Source: Paenibacillus rhizosphaerae (GTDB lineage Bacteria > Bacillota > Bacilli > Paenibacillales > Paenibacillaceae). From it: a stretch of 64,000 bases of DNA. Below are positions 32,990 to 41,305 of the stretch, piece by piece. Position 1 is the first letter of the stretch, and every line of letters begins with the position of its first letter. The notes below the pieces were generated by a model. That model was not told where the DNA came from and searched no databases. It worked only from the letters and a program-made list of their open reading frames with translations. Made by a program: the position numbers and the translations under genes. The stretch spans positions 682,001 through 746,000 of the forward strand of contig NZ_JACHXJ010000001.1 in the NCBI RefSeq assembly GCF_014192015.1, in the 5' to 3' direction.

Positions 32990-33308
32990 CCGTCCAACAG
33001 ATCAGATTGGAAAATATTATGCATGGAGTGGATGCATCGTGTGACCCGCGAAGAGTCTGGTTTCAGGGTATCGAGCGCACCGGAGTCTATCCTTTGCCGA
33101 AAATATATATCCAAATCATTTACGAGGCGCGCATTACCGGAGCGTATCAGGGGACGATCGAGCGGGCTCTGGTGTATAAGGTTGCGGCATTAGATCCCGA
33201 GGGCAACATCCATCCGAAGAAACCGATACCCGTGCCGAGGCGGCAGCCATGATCTATGAGGCGGTTGCTTTTGTGGAATCCCATCAGCAAGCAAAGTCCC
33301 TGCCTTAA
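32990..33308 (+). pseudogene. Decayed paralogue of the SLH/PrcB protein
   Basis: Three reading frames in succession match the SLH protein encoded at 5969. One frame gives 'WMHRVTREES' (compare WNDKVTKEEF), the next 'TGVYPLPKIYIQIIYE' and 'VAALDPEGNIHPKK' (compare TGDYPLIKMYVTVQDE and IAELDSQQKFHPKD), and from about 33228 a third gives 'TDTRAEAAAMIYEAVAFVES' up to TAA 33306-33308 (compare NITRMEAAEMVYHAMNFVAS). At least two frameshifts and loss of both the signal peptide and the PrcB-like tail make it non-functional. Confidence 0.65.
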
Positions 33309-33315
33309 CATAACA

Positions 33316-33349
33316 AAAAAACACCATCCCTCTTAATAGAGGGACAGTG
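33316..33349 (-). terminator. Terminator of the 33333 minus-strand gene
   Basis: On the minus strand TCCCTC pairs with GAGGGA around TATTAA, and TGGTGTTTTTTTG follows. The stem overlaps the stop codon. Confidence 0.65.
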
Positions 33350-33572
33350 CGAGGGTGTCGTTTTCGCTCTTGCTGTGAAGGATGGCTTCGGAACCTTCGA
33401 TTTCAATGCTGATCAGCGAATTCAAGCATTTCTGGAGTGCTCTTTTTCCGGTTTGAATTTTATTTTCCAAGGTGCCGCTCAGCAGCTTCAATATTTTCGA
33501 AACAGGTTGTTTGCAGTCGGTTGTAAAATATACGGGTACTACTTTGTTTTGGAAGTTAATCAGTATTCTCAT
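33333..33572 (-). CDS. Small hypothetical protein (79 residues)
   Basis: A 79-residue soluble protein starting 'MRILINFQNKVVPVYFTTDC' with a mostly hydrophilic remainder ('IQTGKRALQKCLNSLISIEI'). No family recognised. ATG 33572 has an excellent site, GAGGTGATTTCT; a longer frame upstream to 33620 has none. Terminator overlaps its end. Confidence 0.55.
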   Translation of the reverse strand: MRILINFQNKVVPVYFTTDCKQPVSKILKLLSGTLENKIQTGKRALQKCLNSLISIEIEGSEAILHSKSENDTLALSLY

Positions 33573-33639
33573 AGAAATCACCTCATTCGTGTTATTCCAT
33601 ACCTGTATTCTACCTGCCAAATATTAAAAAAACCTTAAA

Positions 33640-34096
33640 GAAAACTTATAAATAGTTAAATTGCACACAATTTTTCGGAAGTGAATATAATTAGAGGCTT
33701 CCGTTTTTTTGTGAATTTTCAAAACCTGCAGCCTTAAAAATACGCCAAAAGCTATAAATCTTTTAAGAGGGAACATGCCTTTCTTGTGACTGCCTATGAA
33801 ACTGGGTATCTGGTATTAATTCCAGAGTGATAAAATAGGACCAGTATCTCCTTAAAAATGGATATAAAATCAGTTACATACAGATAATCCCATCTTAAAA
33901 TGATTCTTAAGAACTACAAAATCCTGAAGGAGCGGGAATCAAACTAGTTAAAATGTCACAAATTGACAGGATTATGCACTGATGTTACATTATCATAAGG
34001 TTACAAAGTTTTCATATTTTCGCTTGGGTCTGCTGAATATTTCTTCTATTACAATAAATAAGCTAATTCTACTATGGCAAGAAGGAGTGAACACCT
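33640..34096. other. AT-rich intergenic region upstream of the T7SS locus
   Basis: No gene is seen. It contains a CGGAAG/CTTCCG hairpin with a following T-run (about 33677-33711) and the promoter at 33963-33991. Its base composition is distinctly more AT-rich than the flanking genes. Confidence 0.6.
33963..33991 (+). promoter_or_regulatory. Promoter of the T7SS locus
   Basis: TTGACA (33963-33968), 17-base spacer, TACATT (33986-33991), about 105 bases before the first T7SS gene. Confidence 0.6.
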
Positions 34097-34429
34097 TTGA
34101 TTCTAACCGTGATGATCAGCGGCCAGGAAAGAGACTGGTTCGATGTCGAAGTGCCGGATGACTGTGCGGCGGCCCACCTAAAGGATATGCTGGGCGTTCG
34201 AATCTATGGGGAGGCTCCGCCTGAAGGCTCGCAATATATATTAGAAGGGAAATTTCCCGAGGGGCTCTGGTTCCCGGTAAAGGATGCCCAGGATGTAGCT
34301 GAAGCAGGACTAAGGGAAGGCTGTATGGTCCGAATCCAGCGGGCCTTTTCGACCACGACGGAAGAGGCGCCGAGCTTCGGCAGAAGAAATTTGTTTCAAT
34401 ATGAATGGAATCGGGTAATGGAAAGTTAA
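34097..34429 (+). CDS. EsaB/YukD-like ubiquitin-fold protein of the T7SS
   Basis: A 110-residue soluble protein. The N-terminal 75 residues fit a ubiquitin-like beta-grasp: strand 'ILTVMISGQERDWFDVEVPD', helix 'AAHLKDMLGVRIYG', then strands including 'LREGCMVRIQRAF', close in layout to YukD/EsaB ('...L.....i.dGd.l.i'). A 30-residue tail follows that EsaB proteins normally lack. EsaB is a cytoplasmic regulator or component of type VII secretion. TTG start 6 bases after AAGGAGTG. First gene of a nine-gene run, 88 bases before essC. Confidence 0.7.
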   Translation: MILTVMISGQERDWFDVEVPDDCAAAHLKDMLGVRIYGEAPPEGSQYILEGKFPEGLWFPVKDAQDVAEAGLREGCMVRIQRAFSTTTEEAPSFGRRNLFQYEWNRVMES

Positions 34430-34517
34430 AAATGTTTTTTTTGGATTCCTGAACACTAGTACTTATTGCATGGGTAACCTGAAGGATTTTGGATGCCAAA
34501 AGAGGGGTTGACGCATT

Positions 34518-37500
34518 ATGAATGTGTTATATCAACGTTCGCCCAGAATCAAACCGACGATCAAGGAACAGCGGCTGGACATACTCAGGCCGCCGGGCGA
34601 GCCGAGTAAACCATCATTTTCTTTGGTTTCAATCATCCTCCCGGCAGTGATGACCATCTTCAGCATCGGGTTGTTTATCTACATGAACCTTACAGGGAAT
34701 ATAGCGAACAACACGTATGTTATGTTTCAGATGGTTTCTGTTGTCATGATGCTTACATCATATACGATCCCTTTCATCGCTTATCTGGGAAACAAAAGGA
34801 AATATAAAGAACAGCTGAACGAACGCATCAGCATGTATTATGCGGAGCTGGACAAGCTCAGGGAGGAGCTTGCCGCAGGGCAGAAGGAACAAGTGGACGT
34901 GCTGTACGATATCCATGGAGACCCCGATGTCTGCTTTCATATCGTTAAAAACCGCAATAGTTCTTTGTGGGAACGGTCACCGGAAGACGATGACTTTCTG
35001 CATACGCGGATCGGAACCGGCAGCCTGCCGTTTCATACGAAGGTAAAGGCGCCGAAGCCCGAAGGCTATGTTAAGGATCCGCTCCTCGAAGCCGCGCAGT
35101 CACTCGAAGAAGAGTTCCAGACTGTGCCCGGATCCTCTATCGTATTGCCGCTGTTTCAGGCTAAAGTCGTCGGTATTGTCGGCGACCGGGAGTCCGTCAT
35201 GAACGCGCTTCGGGTGGTCGCCGTCCAGCTGGCCGTCCGGCATTCACCGGATGAGGTGAAGCTGGCGGCGTTTTATGAGGAGAAGGATGCCTACGATTGG
35301 GATTGGATGAGATGGCTGCCCCATGTCTGGGACGAGGACAGATCATCGCGTTATATGGCGGACCGCCGCAGCAGCGCCCACCAGCTGGCGGATGAATTGT
35401 TTCAGCGGCTGGTAAGGCGCAAGACGTCCCGTACTTTTTCCGGCCGGAAGATCACAGCCCAGCTGCCGGCCTATGTTGTTGTTCTGGCGGGGAGCGGGCT
35501 TGTGGAAGAAGAACCGCTCCTGCCGCTGCTGCTGGAGGACGCTGCCGACGTCGATGCCTGCACGATCATTATATCGGACCGCAAGGAGAAGCTGCCGATG
35601 CAGTGCCAGCTGATCGTGGATATGTCCCAGGGCATCGGCCAGTATTCGCTGAAACGGGAAGACGGGTCATTTGAATTGCAAAGCTTTGAAGCCGATACGA
35701 TTACGCTGGACAAGGCGGATGCGCTCGCCCGTTATATGGCGCCGATCCGGCTTAAGCGTTCATCGGCCTCGGAGATTCCATCCCTGCTGTCCTTGTTCGA
35801 AATGCTGGGCCTGGAGGACATCCGGGCATGGGATGTACGCAGCAGGTGGAGGCACAACCGCTACCCGGACAGCTTTCCCGTTCCGATCGGCGTCCGGGCC
35901 GGGGGCAAAAAAGTCATGCTCAACATTCACGATAAGATTGAGCGGAATGGGCACGGCCCCCACGGCCTGATCGCAGGCACGACGGGATCCGGCAAAAGCG
36001 AAGTGATTCAATCGATCGTCGCTTCGCTGGCTGCGGAATACCATCCGCATGACCTGGCTTTCATGCTGATCGATTATAAGGGCGGCGGCATGTCCAACAC
36101 GTTCAATCATCTTCCGCATGTCGTCGGAACCATTACGAATTTGAACAGCAGCCTGATCGAAAGAGCTAAAATTTCGCTGAAGGCCGAGCTGGTCAGACGC
36201 CAGAAAATACTTAACGAATCGGGCAATCTGCAGCATATCGACGAATATTACAAGCTGCTCAAACAGCGGCAGGGACAGTCCCTCCCGCATCTGGTCATTA
36301 TTATAGATGAATTCGCCGAGCTGAAGCGGGACCAGCCTGAGTTTATGGATGAATTGATCAGCATAGCGGCGATCGGCCGCACGCTGGGAGTTCACTTGAT
36401 TCTGGCCACCCAGAAGCCCGCTGGAGTCGTTGACGAGAAAATATGGAGTAATGCGAGGTTCCGCATCTGTCTCCGCGTTCAGGATGAAAGTGACAGCCGG
36501 GATATGCTAAAAATTCCCAATGCCGCCTGGATCACCAAACCGGGCAGGGGTTACCTTCAGGTTGGCAGTGACGAAGTATTCGAGGAAATGCAGTTTGCAT
36601 GGAGCGGGGCACCTTATATAGACCCCGAGGCTTACCGCGAGAAACGGTTAGTAAGCGAAGTGGGGTTGAACGGCAAACGTGAACGCTTGTTGTCCGTAGG
36701 CATGACCGCGGCCGAAATGCTTCCGCAGCAGCCGCAGCGCCAGCTGCAGGTATTTATAGATCAGCTTGCCCGGACCGCGGAAGAAGAGGGAATTATCCGC
36801 CTGCAGGGTCCGTGGCTTCCCCCGCTTCCGGAGTATTTGGAGCTGGACGCCGTCATGCAAGGAACGGACGCAGACAAATTTGATGATATCGTCGGCATGG
36901 CCGGACTGATGGACGATCTGCCGAACCAAAGCCAGAGGCTTCTGACCATCCCGATGCAGCAGGGACATTGGGCCGTTTACGGGATGCCGGGGCTTGGCAA
37001 GTCGACCTTTGTCCAGTCCCTTCTGATGTCGCTGGCAAGTTTGTATTCGCCGGCGGACTGGAACGGTTATATCGTGGACATGGGCCGGGTCATGCGCGAT
37101 TTTGCGGGGCTACCCCACATCGGGGCGGTGATGACGGCCGAAGAGGAGGACCGGATCAAAAGGCTATTCCGATTTCTTATGAAGACGGCAGCCCATCGGA
37201 AAGAGCTGTTCGCCGAAGCAGGCGTAAAGACGGCAGCCGCATACAGACCGTTCCGTCCTGGCTTGCTGCCTCAACTGGTCATCGTCATTGACGGATATTT
37301 GAACTTCCGCAACCTCTACCCTGAGGAGAACGAAACGCTGGAGTTCCTCCTCCGTGAAGGGTCCGCTTTGGGAATGACATTCGTCGTTACGGCCAACCGG
37401 ATTTCTGATATATTCGAGAAAGTGCGGAGCAGTCTGACAAACGCCTTGACCTTCGAACTGGCCGACTCCGCCGATTATTATTATGCTGTCGGCAGACCGG

Positions 37501-38507
37501 GACGGATACCGGGCAGTCTGCCGCCGGGGAGAGGTTTGGTGAAGGGGGGCCAGCCGCCGCTGGAATTCCAGACGGCCTTACCAGCCGTTGGAAAAGAAGA
37601 GGCGCAGCGTACGGAAGCGCTCCGAAACCGGATCCAGTTGATCCGCTCCCAGTATCCGGAGCAGCAGGCTCCGGAGATCAGGAAGCTGCCTGACCGTGTC
37701 ACGCTAAGGGAGCTGCTTCCGCCGGCAGCCGGTTACGCCGGGGATATTTTGAACAGCGGCAGCCTGAAAGTGCCGCTCGGGCTGGCAACCGATGATCTGG
37801 ACCATTTCGGCGTCGACCTGCGGGAAGGTCCGCATTTTATCGTAGCAAGTCCAATGGAAGGGGGGAAAACCTCCTTCCTGCTAAGCTGGATGCTGTCCCT
37901 CGCGTACCGCTATCCTCCGGAAATGCTTCAGATTTATACCATTGACACCCGTTATGGGAACCGCGGGCTTAGCCAATTGGCGGAGCTTCCTCATATTCAG
38001 GCGAGCGCCTGCCGCGAAGAAGAGCTCGGACCGTTGGTTCAGCGGCTGTATGAACAGGTCCAAACACGCAGTCCAGGCCAAGAGGACCCGGCTGCCGTGC
38101 TTGTGATCGATGACGCGGACCTGTTGGCGAAACAGCTCCAGGATTTTACAGTGAAAGAACAGTTGACGGCGATCGTCCGCCAGGGCCGCGACCGAAACGT
38201 GCACGTGATCGTTTCAGGCGTGCCCGCTGATTTACCGACGTTCGGCGCAGACTGGTTTAACGATATTAAATCCTGCCAGAGCGGATTTTTGCTCGGGACT
38301 TTAGACCCTAACGATTTATCGTTCTTTCGTATTCCGTATTCGGAAGCGAATCATGCCCAGGGGAGCTTGAAAATCCTTCCACCGGGACAGGGGTACTATA
38401 TTAAACGGAAATATTTCAGGGTTAAGGCCGCAATTCCGTTTGATGACTATTGGAACAGCCATCGCTGGATTGCCGAAATTCGCGACCGATGGCATGTTGT
38501 CGTTTGA
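34518..38507 (+). CDS. essC: EssC-type T7SS motor ATPase (FtsK/SpoIIIE family), without FHA domains
   Basis: A 1329-residue membrane ATPase. Two hydrophobic helices (about residues 35-55 and 68-90) follow only 33 N-terminal residues, so the two FHA domains of B. subtilis/Staphylococcus EssC are missing and the layout is closer to actinobacterial EccC. Three ATPase domains follow. D1 has P-loop GTTGSGKSEV (near 485) and intact Walker B IIIDEFAEL (near 596). D2 has GMPGLGKSTF (near 823) but VIVIDGYLNF instead of a DE pair. D3 has SPMEGGKTSF (near 1112) and VLVIDDAD. D1 is therefore the likely catalytic domain, while D3 in this family binds substrate signals. Confidence 0.92.
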   Translation: MNVLYQRSPRIKPTIKEQRLDILRPPGEPSKPSFSLVSIILPAVMTIFSIGLFIYMNLTGNIANNTYVMFQMVSVVMMLTSYTIPFIAYLGNKRKYKEQLNERISMYYAELDKLREELAAGQKEQVDVLYDIHGDPDVCFHIVKNRNSSLWERSPEDDDFLHTRIGTGSLPFHTKVKAPKPEGYVKDPLLEAAQSLEEEFQTVPGSSIVLPLFQAKVVGIVGDRESVMNALRVVAVQLAVRHSPDEVKLAAFYEEKDAYDWDWMRWLPHVWDEDRSSRYMADRRSSAHQLADELFQRLVRRKTSRTFSGRKITAQLPAYVVVLAGSGLVEEEPLLPLLLEDAADVDACTIIISDRKEKLPMQCQLIVDMSQGIGQYSLKREDGSFELQSFEADTITLDKADALARYMAPIRLKRSSASEIPSLLSLFEMLGLEDIRAWDVRSRWRHNRYPDSFPVPIGVRAGGKKVMLNIHDKIERNGHGPHGLIAGTTGSGKSEVIQSIVASLAAEYHPHDLAFMLIDYKGGGMSNTFNHLPHVVGTITNLNSSLIERAKISLKAELVRRQKILNESGNLQHIDEYYKLLKQRQGQSLPHLVIIIDEFAELKRDQPEFMDELISIAAIGRTLGVHLILATQKPAGVVDEKIWSNARFRICLRVQDESDSRDMLKIPNAAWITKPGRGYLQVGSDEVFEEMQFAWSGAPYIDPEAYREKRLVSEVGLNGKRERLLSVGMTAAEMLPQQPQRQLQVFIDQLARTAEEEGIIRLQGPWLPPLPEYLELDAVMQGTDADKFDDIVGMAGLMDDLPNQSQRLLTIPMQQGHWAVYGMPGLGKSTFVQSLLMSLASLYSPADWNGYIVDMGRVMRDFAGLPHIGAVMTAEEEDRIKRLFRFLMKTAAHRKELFAEAGVKTAAAYRPFRPGLLPQLVIVIDGYLNFRNLYPEENETLEFLLREGSALGMTFVVTANRISDIFEKVRSSLTNALTFELADSADYYYAVGRPGRIPGSLPPGRGLVKGGQPPLEFQTALPAVGKEEAQRTEALRNRIQLIRSQYPEQQAPEIRKLPDRVTLRELLPPAAGYAGDILNSGSLKVPLGLATDDLDHFGVDLREGPHFIVASPMEGGKTSFLLSWMLSLAYRYPPEMLQIYTIDTRYGNRGLSQLAELPHIQASACREEELGPLVQRLYEQVQTRSPGQEDPAAVLVIDDADLLAKQLQDFTVKEQLTAIVRQGRDRNVHVIVSGVPADLPTFGADWFNDIKSCQSGFLLGTLDPNDLSFFRIPYSEANHAQGSLKILPPGQGYYIKRKYFRVKAAIPFDDYWNSHRWIAEIRDRWHVVV

Positions 38508-38523
38508 GGGGAGGTGGCTCATA

Positions 38524-39351
38524 ATGTTGACGATTCATGCTTCCAGACAGGACACAATTACACTTGATAATAAAGAATTCTTTTTTCTTGCCGGGATTCT
38601 CGGTTCGGATCGGCTTCTCGGCGTGGAAGACCCTTTTCAAGGTTATCTGGCCGAAGAGATCTCGGAAGAATGGGATATCGTGAAAGCTTCTTTGCTGGAA
38701 AAAGGTTACCTCATCGAGGAAGAGAACGGCATAGAATTGTCTATGCCGCCCAAAATTTTTTCGCGAGTGGCGATTGCCGGCTTAGCGCAGCGGTCCTGCT
38801 GGCTTAAATACGTTCAAAACGACGAAACGTTCGAAGGCTATCTTCATGTGACCAACGAGCGTGTCGTTCAAGTATGCAAATCCGCAGAGGACTGCCAGTA
38901 CAAACTGGATGAGCTCGGGACTGTTGAGGAGGCCTGCCGCACGCTGGTGGAAGAGATGGATTTGAAAAACTTTGCACCGATGGAGGCGCCGGCTTTGCTT
39001 CTCTCAAAAAAGAAGTTCTCCCATCTATTCAGCCATACCTCGGAAATTCCGTTCGAGGAGCTCGGCGACCAACTGGTAAAAGCAACGAACGATGTGGAAG
39101 GTTCTATCGCGCTTGCCAAATGCATGAAATACCGCACGGGTGAAGGTGAGCTGCAATTGTCGACTTGGACCGGCAGCGGCTGGGAGTCGCAAAATGCGGC
39201 TTTTATGGTCAATGACACGATGAACTGGCTCGTACGTATGAGCATCAAAGGGGATCAGGACTGGCTGACGGCCATTCCGGCAAGCAGGGAGCAATTTGAG
39301 GAAATGCTGCTTCAGTGGTTGAAGCAGCCTGCAGAATTAAATGGAAGGTGA
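38524..39351 (+). CDS. T7SS-associated protein of unknown function, possibly EspG-like
   Basis: A 275-residue cytosolic protein, no signal or membrane segment. It begins 'MLTIHASRQDTITLDNKEFF' followed by a helix-strand region 'LLEKGYLIEEENGIELSMPP', then strands around 'LHVTNERVVQVC'. Size, mixed alpha/beta character and position (16 bases after essC, 6 before a WXG100-like gene) are those expected of a substrate chaperone such as EspG of mycobacterial T7SS, but I see no diagnostic motif and the proposal is contextual. ATG 38524 follows GGGAGGTGG; a longer frame from 38440 overlaps essC. Confidence 0.5.
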   Translation: MLTIHASRQDTITLDNKEFFFLAGILGSDRLLGVEDPFQGYLAEEISEEWDIVKASLLEKGYLIEEENGIELSMPPKIFSRVAIAGLAQRSCWLKYVQNDETFEGYLHVTNERVVQVCKSAEDCQYKLDELGTVEEACRTLVEEMDLKNFAPMEAPALLLSKKKFSHLFSHTSEIPFEELGDQLVKATNDVEGSIALAKCMKYRTGEGELQLSTWTGSGWESQNAAFMVNDTMNWLVRMSIKGDQDWLTAIPASREQFEEMLLQWLKQPAELNGR

Positions 39352-39357
39352 GAGTCC

Positions 39358-40413
39358 GTGCGAATTTCTGTTGAACCGGAGTCACTCCGGTCTTTAAGCC
39401 GTCAGTTAGATAGAAGCAGTGAACAAATCCGGGAAATGACGCTCGCCTTGAATCAGGCGCTTGGAAACCTTAGGGGAGAGGCGGCTTTCCCGCAATCGGT
39501 AATGGAAGAATGGCAGTCCGCACACCGGCAGGGGGAACAGATCTATTCCCTGCTGAAGGATATCGGCAAATGGATCGAATCCAAGGCATCCGAATTTCAA
39601 ACGGCAGACGAGCAGCATCATTCCATCCTGAAAGATACCTTGCTGTACTCAAGTCCCGCACTTATGTTCCAGTCGGCGGCCGTCTCCGGGGGAGAGCCGA
39701 TTCTGCCTGGCTATGGGCTGACAGACGGAACGATCTCCAATCCGTTATCCGCTGTTCAAGCCGTCCATGCTGAAGCGGGAGGCAGTTACTCGGGTTGGAA
39801 CAGCCACGGCACGGCAGCCGCCGGAGCGGCTGCAGGGTTAGCGACTTTGGTGGCTGGAGCTGTACTTCCTGCTGCTAAAGACGTTCGCTCGGGTTTAAAT
39901 AAAAACGAGCATGCCGGAAGTGCCAGGTTTTTGCTGGATCGGGCCGCAAACAATCCTGTATCCTGGAGGTTCATCGACCCCAAGGCAGCGGGCAAAATCC
40001 GAACCTTGGGACAAGGACCGGGCGGTCATTCGGGAAATGAAGGGCCTGCCGGAACCGGGACCAAGCCGGAGCTGCAGCAGGAGAGCGGGGAAGAGGACAG
40101 GGCCCCCGGCCACTTCATGACCAATAACGGCAAAGGGCTGGGTGCTATAGCCGGAAGTACGGCCCTCGGGCTTGCAGTCGGATCCGTCGTTCCGGCAGCG
40201 GGAACCGCTGTGGGGGCATTTGTCGGTCTGGCCTCCGGTCTCGTCATTTCAGCGGTAACCGATATCGAAGTCGCTGGTAAAACGCTGAGAACGCATGCCG
40301 CAGGCGGGATGGACTTGGTGTCCGACTCCGTCAAAGCGGTCACGCATGGGGCGAGCGTGCTGGCAGACCAGGTGAAAGACAAGCTGAATTCGCTGGGCAT
40401 GCGTTTTGCCTGA
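39358..40413 (+). CDS. WXG100-like T7SS substrate with glycine-zipper C-terminus (candidate effector)
   Basis: A 351-residue protein. Residues 1-95 form a WXG100-type helical hairpin ('MRISVEPESLRSLSRQLDRS', turn at W52-Q-S instead of W-x-G). Then comes a 60-residue linker, an Ala/Gly hydrophobic stretch (about 158-178, 'AAAGAAAGLATLVAGAVLPA'), a polar Gly/Pro region, and a second hydrophobic glycine-zipper block (about 260-305, 'GLAVGSVVPAAGTAVGAFVG'). Such tails occur in membrane-active toxins and in pore or spike proteins. It is probably secreted by this locus. GTG start with AAGGTGAG 5 bases upstream. No immunity protein is obvious, unless it is encoded by a neighbouring unknown gene. Confidence 0.6.
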   Translation: MRISVEPESLRSLSRQLDRSSEQIREMTLALNQALGNLRGEAAFPQSVMEEWQSAHRQGEQIYSLLKDIGKWIESKASEFQTADEQHHSILKDTLLYSSPALMFQSAAVSGGEPILPGYGLTDGTISNPLSAVQAVHAEAGGSYSGWNSHGTAAAGAAAGLATLVAGAVLPAAKDVRSGLNKNEHAGSARFLLDRAANNPVSWRFIDPKAAGKIRTLGQGPGGHSGNEGPAGTGTKPELQQESGEEDRAPGHFMTNNGKGLGAIAGSTALGLAVGSVVPAAGTAVGAFVGLASGLVISAVTDIEVAGKTLRTHAAGGMDLVSDSVKAVTHGASVLADQVKDKLNSLGMRFA

Positions 40414-40542
40414 AACCGGCTTTAGCATTAGATTAGGAAGTACCCTGTTATTTCTATTCGCATCTGATTCCTAACATCAGATCGTGATTACCAGCTGCTT
40501 ACCCATGAAGAATACATACCTAAATGAGAGGACGGACAAGCG

Positions 40543-40827
40543 ATGGATAATGGGACTCCTTCAATAGCTTTGCTTCCGCTCGGATCTGTGGTTCTTCTCA
40601 GAGGAGCACAGAAGAAGCTGATGATTTATGGACGTAAGCAGATTCATCAGGAAAATAATCAGATGTATGATTATTTGGGGGTCGTATACCCGGAAGGGTA
40701 TATTGATCCGAATTATACATTTTTGTTTAATCATGAGGATATCGACAGTATTGAATTCAAAGGCTTTTTTAACAGCGAAGAGGAACAGTTTCAAAAAATC
40801 CTGTCGGAGGTATCCGCGACAAGCTGA
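40543..40827 (+). CDS. DUF4176 protein (T7SS substrate-targeting factor family)
   Basis: A 94-residue soluble protein matching DUF4176: 'LLPLGSVVLLRGAQKKLMIY', 'YDYLGVVYPEGYIDPNYTFL', 'FNHEDIDSIEFKGFFNSEEE'. In Bacillota, DUF4176 proteins are encoded beside LXG-type T7SS effectors and at least one (Lap2 type) binds the effector and helps its export. Here it lies between the WXG100-like protein and the EsxA-like gene, so it likely serves one of them. ATG 40543 is weakly supported (GAGAGGACGGACAAGCG upstream). Confidence 0.8.
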   Translation: MDNGTPSIALLPLGSVVLLRGAQKKLMIYGRKQIHQENNQMYDYLGVVYPEGYIDPNYTFLFNHEDIDSIEFKGFFNSEEEQFQKILSEVSATS

Positions 40828-40909
40828 CCAAACGGCATTTTTTATTTGCAGCCTGCGTTAAAGATACCCCAGGTAAGCATACGAAACCGATAAAAGAGGA
40901 GGGAACATC

Positions 40910-41185
40910 ATGTCAGGACGTATTTTGATTTCACCGGAACAGGTGGAAGCGGTCGCCAATCAATTTAAGCAGAGCGGGGAGCAGAGCCAGCAGCTCGTAG
41001 CGAGCTTGTCCCAAGCGATCCAGGGGATGGAGGGCCAATGGGAAGGCCTGACGAAGCAGCGGTTTTTCCAGGAGTTTCAAGAGGCCGGCAGACAGATGCA
41101 GTCTTTTGTCCAGATTTTGAACAGCATCAGCCATGAGCTCGGGGCCATTGCCCAGAAATTCCGCTCCATCGATGAAACGAGATAA
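40910..41185 (+). CDS. esxA: WXG100 family protein, EsxA-like
   Basis: A 91-residue helical-hairpin protein with the WXG motif W44-E-G46 at the turn, heptad-like amphipathic helices on both sides, and FRSID near the end, close to the C-terminal YxxxD/E secretion signal but with Phe for Tyr. This is the small secreted T7SS substrate that forms dimers and activates EssC. Strong site AGAGGAGGGAAC before ATG 40910. A hairpin after it (41242-41265) may favour its expression over the downstream genes. Confidence 0.92.
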   Translation: MSGRILISPEQVEAVANQFKQSGEQSQQLVASLSQAIQGMEGQWEGLTKQRFFQEFQEAGRQMQSFVQILNSISHELGAIAQKFRSIDETR

Positions 41186-41241
41186 TTTTCGCCATTCAAG
41201 TTACGGATCGTTTACAGTAGAATGAGATAGAAGGAATCATC

Positions 41242-41270
41242 AACCGGGTGTTCTTACTCCCGGTTTTCTT
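41242..41270 (+). terminator. Partial terminator between esxA and the kinase-like gene
   Basis: AACCGGG pairs with CCCGGTT around TGTTCTTACT, followed by TTCTTG. The T-run is interrupted, so some read-through is likely. Confidence 0.6.
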
Positions 41271-41305
41271 GCAGTCCACAAAGTTTAAGTGAGAGGGGGG
41301 TGTCC

